From the NCBI GenBank assembly GCA_964568985.1, contig CAZMSP010000077.1:1-9528 (forward strand): DNA of 9,528 nt. Reading direction: 5' to 3'. The stretch is from CAZBWE01 sp964568985 (GTDB lineage Bacteria; Planctomycetota; Phycisphaerae; Sedimentisphaerales; Anaerobacaceae). The number at the start of each line of letters is the position of its first letter. Position 1 is the first letter of the stretch. The position numbers and the translations under genes are program-made. Under the pieces are notes generated by a model. It was given only the letters and a program-made list of their open reading frames with translations, was not told the origin of the DNA and made no database searches. Below, one piece after another: positions 5,272 to 9,528 of this stretch.

Positions 5272-6492
5272 ATGTCAGACAATTTGCGATGTAAGCTGTG
5301 TTCACTCGTACTTCGCAGCGAAGCGCTGCTTCGCAGAGTAGTATTAGTGGTTCTTTTGGCTCTATTAACCGAGTCAATTGTTCTCGGCGCGGCAGGTAGT
5401 TCAGAAAGGCTTGCCCGCCTTCCGTTAGGGATGGCTCCCGTCAGGGATGGCCAAGTCCACAAATCCATTACGTCTGGCGGGCTTGTTTCGCCGGAACTAT
5501 TGGAGTCCGCAAAACTAAAAATACTGTGGGACAATGAGCTGCCAATTGAAAAAGGCGAGAGCTTAGAGCGATTAGTTGTTCTCGGTGAGCGTATCTATGC
5601 GTTTTCTAATCGTAATTATATGTTCTCTCTGGACCGGCAGGGAGGTAAGATGATATCCGGCAAGTCCATCGCATCGGCTGGTTTGCCCGTTGTGGGATTG
5701 GAACATTATGAGGATAAGCTTATATCTATAGTCGGCAACAGGTTTGTTGAGATCGACCCGCAAACCTGTATGGTGCGCAGCGTCTACTATCCGGAATTTA
5801 GTATAGTCTGTCCTGCTGCTCGTAACAGTTCATACCTTTATTTGGCTGGAGCGGACAGACGTTTGCATATGTATCGTTTGGATGACAAAGTTCAAGTTTT
5901 TGAGGCGGCGGCCGAGAACAATTCGAAGATTACTTCGATTATAGCTGACGAGAACTTCGTTATTTTTTCTACCGATGCTGGCAACTTAATCAGTGTCGCG
6001 CCTGACAGGCCTGTCAAGCTCTGGCAGTTTGATGCCGGCGGTGGCATTGTTGGGCCGGTCGTGAGAGATGAAAGCTCACTATTTTTTGCCTGTAAAGATA
6101 CGTGTATTTACAGGTTTGATATGGTCAATACCCTGAAGGGAAATCTTATCTGGAAGTATCAGACGAATGCGGTGCTTGACAAAGCCCCACGCATAACGCA
6201 GGAGGTTGTGTATCAGCGCGTCGGGTATAAAGGACTGGCGGCGATAGATAAAGAAAGCGGCGAGCTTTTATGGCAGTTGGATGAAGGCGATGATTTACTT
6301 GCGGAGGCGAAAGAAAAAGCATACGTGATTACAAAAGTGAAGGCATTAGCGGTGATGGACAACAACGAAAGAAAAAAGCTGTATTCGGTTAATTTTGCGC
6401 AAGTTTCAAGATATGCAGCCAATATGATAGACTCAAAAATATATATTGCTGATGAGAGTGGCCGGGTAGCTTGTATAGAACCGGTTGAATAG
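5272..6492 (+). CDS. Exported PQQ-type beta-propeller repeat protein
   Basis: A 406-residue protein with an N-terminal signal sequence: a long basic n-region (1-22), a hydrophobic core VVLVVLLALLTESIVL (23-38), and a likely cleavage near GAAGS (39-43). The rest consists of about seven or eight repeats of roughly 35-40 residues with PQQ/BamB-style blades. Examples are VIFSTDAGNLISVAPDRPVKLWQF (about 230-253), KGLAAIDKESGELLWQL (320-336), KALAVMDNNERKKLYSV (357-373) and IYIADESGRVACIEP (390-404). PQQ-like propellers often serve as protein scaffolds (BamB) or dehydrogenases; I see no evidence for cofactor binding, so a scaffold or binding role outside the cytoplasm is more likely. GAGGA 7 bp before ATG 5272 supports the start. 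Residues 14-22 and about 51-60 are encoded by palindromic or repeated DNA, suggesting the first 70 residues are poorly constrained. purH starts 53 bp downstream. Confidence 0.75.
   Translation: MSDNLRCKLCSLVLRSEALLRRVVLVVLLALLTESIVLGAAGSSERLARLPLGMAPVRDGQVHKSITSGGLVSPELLESAKLKILWDNELPIEKGESLERLVVLGERIYAFSNRNYMFSLDRQGGKMISGKSIASAGLPVVGLEHYEDKLISIVGNRFVEIDPQTCMVRSVYYPEFSIVCPAARNSSYLYLAGADRRLHMYRLDDKVQVFEAAAENNSKITSIIADENFVIFSTDAGNLISVAPDRPVKLWQFDAGGGIVGPVVRDESSLFFACKDTCIYRFDMVNTLKGNLIWKYQTNAVLDKAPRITQEVVYQRVGYKGLAAIDKESGELLWQLDEGDDLLAEAKEKAYVITKVKALAVMDNNERKKLYSVNFAQVSRYAANMIDSKIYIADESGRVACIEPVE
5311..5336. repeat. Nested palindrome in the signal-peptide coding region
   Basis: CTTCGCAG (5311-5318) recurs at 5329-5336. 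Between and across these copies GCGAAGC (5318-5324) pairs with GCTTCGC (5328-5334) around loop GCT, and CTTCG-CAG-CGAAG (5311-5323) is itself a palindrome. TACT (5309-5312) and AGTA (5337-5340) extend the symmetry. It encodes L14-R22 of the beta-propeller protein (LRSEALLRR), making the n-region of the signal peptide unusually long. This dense symmetry points to a mobile palindromic element carried in frame. Confidence 0.55.
5422..5451. repeat. Tandem 14-bp direct repeat, period 16
   Basis: CCGTTAGGGATGGC (5422-5435) and CCGTCAGGGATGGC (5438-5451) differ at one base. The period of 16 is not a multiple of three, so the copies are read in different frames (PLGMAP versus VRDGQ). The similarity is therefore at the DNA level rather than a protein repeat. 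GGGA/TCCC (5428-5431, 5436-5439) gives a small hairpin. Confidence 0.5.
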
Positions 6493-6528
6493 TAAAAATT
6501 CGTTTATTAATCGCATTATTAGGCAAAA

Positions 6529-6541
6529 AAGGAGAAGAAGG
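6529..6541 (+). promoter_or_regulatory. Double Shine-Dalgarno of purH
   Basis: AAGGAG (6529-6534) and GAAGAAGG (6534-6541) lie 11 and 4 bp before the ATG at 6546. Either could serve; their tandem presence supports this start. Confidence 0.5.
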
Positions 6542-6545
6542 TAAA

Positions 6546-8156
6546 ATGAATGTGAAAATTAAGACGGCATTGATAAGTGTTTCTGACAAGAGCGGCGTAG
6601 TTGAATTTGCTGAGAAACTGAACAAAATGGGAGTTAAAATCATCAGCACCGGCGGAACAGCCAAAAAACTAAGTGAAGCCGGGATAGATGTTGTTGGTAT
6701 TGAGTCGGTTACCGGCTTTCCGGAAATGATGGATGGCAGGGTCAAGACTCTTCATCCAAAAATACATGGAGCGCTGTTAGGATTGCGCGACAAAGCAGAG
6801 CATACGGATGCAATGAAAAAACATAACATTGAACCGATTGATTTGGTTTGCGTGAATCTTTATCCGTTTGAACAAACTATTGCCAAACCGGATTGCACGC
6901 TGGAAGAGGCGATTGAAAATATCGATATTGGTGGGCCGAGCATGGTTCGCTCGGCTGCGAAGAATCATAAGTTCGTAACGGTCGTAACGCAACCGGACCA
7001 GTATGATAAGGTCATCGAGCAGATGCAGAAAAATAGCGGCGCCGTAAGCGAGGAGCTTCGCAGTGATTTTGCACGGATTGCCTTCGGGCTGACAGCATCT
7101 TATGATGCTGCTATAGCAAAGTACCTTAACGGCAAGGCAAATGTAACTTATCCGGAGAGGATTTCAATCGCCCTTAGAAAAGATAGAGAGCTGCGTTACG
7201 GCGAAAATTCCCATCAAAGCGCAGCATTTTATAAGCTGCCGGCAAGTGGTGAGGTATCGGTTGGCAGTGCCAGCATAATGGAAGGCGAAACCGGCATCAG
7301 CTTTAATAATTTGCTGGATGTGAATGCTGCGTTTGAGCTGGTAAAAGAATTCAATGAGCCGGCAGCGGTTGTTGTTAAGCACCTCAATCCCTGCGGCTGT
7401 GCAGTTGATGAGGATATTAACGAGGCGTATCGCAAGGCCTACGAAGGCGATGTGATTAGTGCATTCGGTGGTATAGTTGCATTAAATAGAAAAGTGGAGG
7501 TTGAACTGGCGAGAACGATTATGGAATCCTACAGCCGATTCGGAAAGGCGCTGGGGGCAGGCGGGTTCTTTGCTGAAGTGATTATTGCTCCTGAGTTTGA
7601 CGCCGATGCGATTGAAATAATCAGAACACTGAAGAGCTGGGGCAGTAGAGTTCGACTTATGGAGACAGAACCGATTGATAGGGACACGATTGACCGCAGC
7701 GAGTTTGATGTTCGTTGTATAATTGGCGGACTATTATTACAACAGAGGGATTTAGTTGGCTGGGAGCCGGATGCGTTAACGTATCCGACGAAGGCCAGAC
7801 CGAAAAAAGAACAACTCGAAGATTTAAGGATTGCCTGGCTTGCCGCAAAGCATACCAAGAGCAATACAATCGTGCTGGTTAAGAACAAAAAGGTCATAGG
7901 AGTTGGTGCTGGGCAGATGAATCGCGTCGAGTCTGGTTTAATCGCTTTTAAGAACGCAGGCGATGCGGCAAAGGGCTGTGTAATGGCTTCAGATGCGTTC
8001 TTCCCATTCCCGGATAATGTCGAAAATGCCGCAAAAGCAGGCGTGGCCTGTATAGTTCAGCCGGGCGGTTCTAATAAAGATAACGAGGTTATCGCCTGTG
8101 CGGACAAACACGGCATCGCGATGGTCTTTACAGGCAAACGACACTTTAAACACTAA
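6546..8156 (+). CDS. purH: Bifunctional AICAR formyltransferase / IMP cyclohydrolase
   Basis: Catalyses the last two steps of IMP synthesis in the cytoplasm: formylation of AICAR from 10-formyl-tetrahydrofolate, then ring closure. The N-terminal MGS-like IMP cyclohydrolase domain (about 1-195) shows SVSDKSG (11-17), STGGTAKKL (34-42), GRVKTLHPKIHGALL (64-78), NLYPF (104-108) and ENIDIGGPSMVRSAAKN (124-140). The C-terminal formyltransferase domain (about 200-536) shows RYGENSHQ (217-224), NNLLDVNAAFELV (254-266), catalytic K278-H279 in VKHLNPCG, SAFGGIVALNR (305-315), KHTKSN (435-440), ASDAFFPFPDNVE (481-493), QPGGSNKDNEVI (505-516) and the terminal FTGKRHFKH. At 536 residues it is slightly longer than the usual 510-530. 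Extra residues lie around 328-341 (YSRFGKALGAGG) before the EVIIAPEFD strand. Start supported by the tandem ribosome-binding site. Confidence 0.97.
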   Translation: MNVKIKTALISVSDKSGVVEFAEKLNKMGVKIISTGGTAKKLSEAGIDVVGIESVTGFPEMMDGRVKTLHPKIHGALLGLRDKAEHTDAMKKHNIEPIDLVCVNLYPFEQTIAKPDCTLEEAIENIDIGGPSMVRSAAKNHKFVTVVTQPDQYDKVIEQMQKNSGAVSEELRSDFARIAFGLTASYDAAIAKYLNGKANVTYPERISIALRKDRELRYGENSHQSAAFYKLPASGEVSVGSASIMEGETGISFNNLLDVNAAFELVKEFNEPAAVVVKHLNPCGCAVDEDINEAYRKAYEGDVISAFGGIVALNRKVEVELARTIMESYSRFGKALGAGGFFAEVIIAPEFDADAIEIIRTLKSWGSRVRLMETEPIDRDTIDRSEFDVRCIIGGLLLQQRDLVGWEPDALTYPTKARPKKEQLEDLRIAWLAAKHTKSNTIVLVKNKKVIGVGAGQMNRVESGLIAFKNAGDAAKGCVMASDAFFPFPDNVENAAKAGVACIVQPGGSNKDNEVIACADKHGIAMVFTGKRHFKH

Positions 8157-8195
8157 GAAATACGAAATTCGAACTTTTTTCGAGCATACGGATTT

Positions 8196-8217
8196 GGGCG
8201 GTCCTATGTGGTCGCCC
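8196..8217. terminator. Hairpin between convergent purH and metK
   Basis: GGGCGGTC (8196-8203) pairs with GGTCGCCC (8210-8217) with two G-T wobbles and a 6-base loop. It abuts the metK stop (8218-8220) and lies 40 bp after the purH stop. On + it is followed by TTATAAT, and on - by AAATCC, so neither side has a strong T-run. It is a reasonable candidate for a bidirectional stop between the two convergent genes, but weak as a classical intrinsic terminator. Confidence 0.4.
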
Positions 8218-9420
8218 TTATAATCCTGCTGCTTTCCGTAATTTGGCTGCCATATCGGTTTTTTCCCAGGTGAAGCTGGGACCTTTTCGGCCAAAGTGGC
8301 CGCCATAAGAGGTTTGGGCGAATATCGGGCGAGCAAGCTTTAAGTAAGTAATCATTCTCTTTGGTGTTAATGGGAAAAGCTTTCTTATAATCCGGCTTAA
8401 CCTGTCCTCGCTAATCTTTGAGGTCCCTTTGGTATCTACAAGAATGGAAATCGGCTCAGCCATACCGATGGCGTAAGATAGCTGGATTTCGCAGGCATCG
8501 GCAAGGCCGGCGGCGACAATGTTTTTAGCGATGTATCGAGCCATATAGCTTGCGGTTCTATCGACTTTTGTAGGGTCTTTGCCACTAAAGCATCCCCCGC
8601 CGTGGCTGCCTCTTCCGCCGTATGTATCAACGATGATTTTTCGGCCGGTCAGGCCACAATCGCCCTTTGGACCACCTATTGTGAATCGGCCGGTCGGATT
8701 GATGTGATATATAATGTCTTTATCAACGAGTCGCTTTGGCAGAACAGGCAAGATGATTTTTTCGATTATTTGTTTTCGCAATTGTTTATAGCCAATAGAC
8801 GGTGCATGCTGCGTGGATACCACAACAGTGTGAATGCGTTTTGGCTTACCATTCTCATATTCGACCGTTACCTGGCTCTTGCCGTCAGGTCGCAGCCAGG
8901 GAAGTTTCTTGTTCTGGCGCATTTTCTCCAGTCGGGTAGTTAGAGTATGTGCAAGCTGAATCGGCATCGGCATTAGCTGTGGGGTTTCTTTGCATGCAAA
9001 TCCGAACATAAGTCCTTGGTCGCCGGCACCTTGTTCTTTGTGAAGGCCGATGCCTTCGGTTACGCCCTGTGAAATGTCGGGACTTTGCTTACCGACCGAT
9101 ACGATAACAGCGCAGGTTTCGTGGTGAAATCCGAGTTCAGGGTCATCATATCCGATTTCTTTAATGGTATTACGGACAACCTTTGGGATATCTATAACCG
9201 CTTTTGTGGTGATTTCACCGGCGACGATGACCATGTCGTCTTTCACCATTGTCTCGCAGGCAACCCTGCTTTTCGAGTCCTGTGCGAGCATTGCATCAAG
9301 TACTGCGTCGGATATATGGTCAGCCACTTTATCAGGGTGACCCATCGTTACGGACTCACTGGTAAAGAGATACTTACCTGTGTCGCAATGAGGATTACTG
9401 TGCCTCGACTTTTTTACCAT
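8218..9420 (-). CDS. metK: S-adenosylmethionine synthetase
   Basis: Makes S-adenosylmethionine from methionine and ATP, releasing phosphate and diphosphate; cytoplasmic, usually a tetramer. The 400 residues match the family length. Motifs in order: FTSESVTMGHPDKVADHIS (19-37) with catalytic H28 and D30; GEITTKA (68-74); the signature GAGDQGLMFGFA (131-142); STQHAP (202-207); NPTGRFTIGGPKGDCGLTGRK split over 241-261; the P-loop-like GGGCFSGKDPTKVDR (274-288) with K281 and K285; and the C-terminal YGGHFGR (372-378). The usual GGGAFSGKD reads GGGCFSGKD here (A to C at 277), a mild change. AAGGA lies about 10 bp before the ATG at 9418-9420. It converges on purH and is transcribed separately from the rest of the window. 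Confidence 0.97.
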   Translation of the reverse strand: MVKKSRHSNPHCDTGKYLFTSESVTMGHPDKVADHISDAVLDAMLAQDSKSRVACETMVKDDMVIVAGEITTKAVIDIPKVVRNTIKEIGYDDPELGFHHETCAVIVSVGKQSPDISQGVTEGIGLHKEQGAGDQGLMFGFACKETPQLMPMPIQLAHTLTTRLEKMRQNKKLPWLRPDGKSQVTVEYENGKPKRIHTVVVSTQHAPSIGYKQLRKQIIEKIILPVLPKRLVDKDIIYHINPTGRFTIGGPKGDCGLTGRKIIVDTYGGRGSHGGGCFSGKDPTKVDRTASYMARYIAKNIVAAGLADACEIQLSYAIGMAEPISILVDTKGTSKISEDRLSRIIRKLFPLTPKRMITYLKLARPIFAQTSYGGHFGRKGPSFTWEKTDMAAKLRKAAGL

Positions 9421-9528
9421 TTGTTGTTTTTCCTTTTTAAGGTTTGTTGTTTATTGCTCGTCGTTTTATATACTATGAACCATCGTTGATTATCCAATCA
9501 TAGTTAAGGTATTTTACAGTATAGTTTT
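9421..9528 (-). promoter_or_regulatory. metK leader region (partial)
   Basis: This 108-bp stretch upstream of metK holds no gene. Reading the - strand, ACTATGA (opposite 9498-9504) and TCATAGT (opposite 9472-9478) form a perfect 7-bp inverted repeat with a 19-base loop. CCTTAAAAAGG (opposite 9432-9442) can fold CCTT onto the AAGG of the ribosome-binding site. A weak promoter pair TTGGAT, 16 bp, TAGTAT overlaps the inverted repeat (about 9469-9496), so an operator is possible but unproven. I see no SAM-I or SAM-II riboswitch core. The leader may continue beyond the window. Confidence 0.3.

Noticed and set aside
6089..6114. Perfect 8-bp inverted repeat CCTGTAAA/TTTACAGG within the beta-propeller gene
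   Set aside because: Pairs of this length and spacing are expected a few times by chance in a window this size; it lies in normal coding sequence and no T-run follows.
9085..9489. 134-residue open frame on + opposite metK
   Set aside because: It is the antisense shadow of a well-conserved metK gene, has cysteine- and aromatic-rich non-protein-like composition and no ribosome-binding site.
9421..9528. SAM riboswitch before metK
   Set aside because: None of the conserved SAM-I or SAM-II core sequences could be found in the visible leader; a longer leader beyond the window cannot be excluded.

Overview
The window is a stretch of bacterial chromosome carrying ordinary housekeeping genes with short intergenic gaps. 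I see no phage, plasmid, IS, CRISPR, rRNA or tRNA signature. Moderate GC, the mix of genes, the purH variant and the abundance of short palindromic intergenic repeats suggest an uncultured Planctomycetota lineage (Phycisphaerae-like). That placement is an inference from gene style, not a database result, and should be treated as about 50% sure.

Positions 1-8156 read on the + strand. In order they hold: the 3' end of an MFS transporter; a short pyruvate kinase (pyk) that lacks the C-terminal domain; a 68-residue LapA-domain membrane protein; a CorA-type Mg2+/Co2+ channel; a phosphoglycerate mutase (gpmA); a small membrane protein with a TrkA-C (RCK_C) domain; a 110-residue hypothetical protein; an exported PQQ-type beta-propeller protein; and purH. 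The last gene, metK, lies on the - strand (8218-9420) and converges on purH across a 61-bp gap. The final 108 bp are the metK leader.

The first block (about 3-4590) combines two lower-glycolysis enzymes (GpmA makes 2-phosphoglycerate, Pyk turns phosphoenolpyruvate into pyruvate) with membrane ion-handling proteins (CorA, TrkA-C protein). The second block holds two core biosynthetic genes, purH (last two steps to IMP) and metK (S-adenosylmethionine). Between the blocks, about 4740-5455, lies a cluster of short palindromic and repeated DNA elements. One is in the leader of the hypothetical gene, one is in frame inside its N-terminus, one sits directly on its stop codon, and two are inside the first 180 bp of the beta-propeller gene.

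I did not find a clear new multi-gene system. The observations most worth following are this cluster of repeats (including repeats read through as protein), the C-domain-less pyruvate kinase with a K+-independent-type signature, and the membrane protein that looks like a single TM-P-loop-TM module fused to an RCK_C domain.
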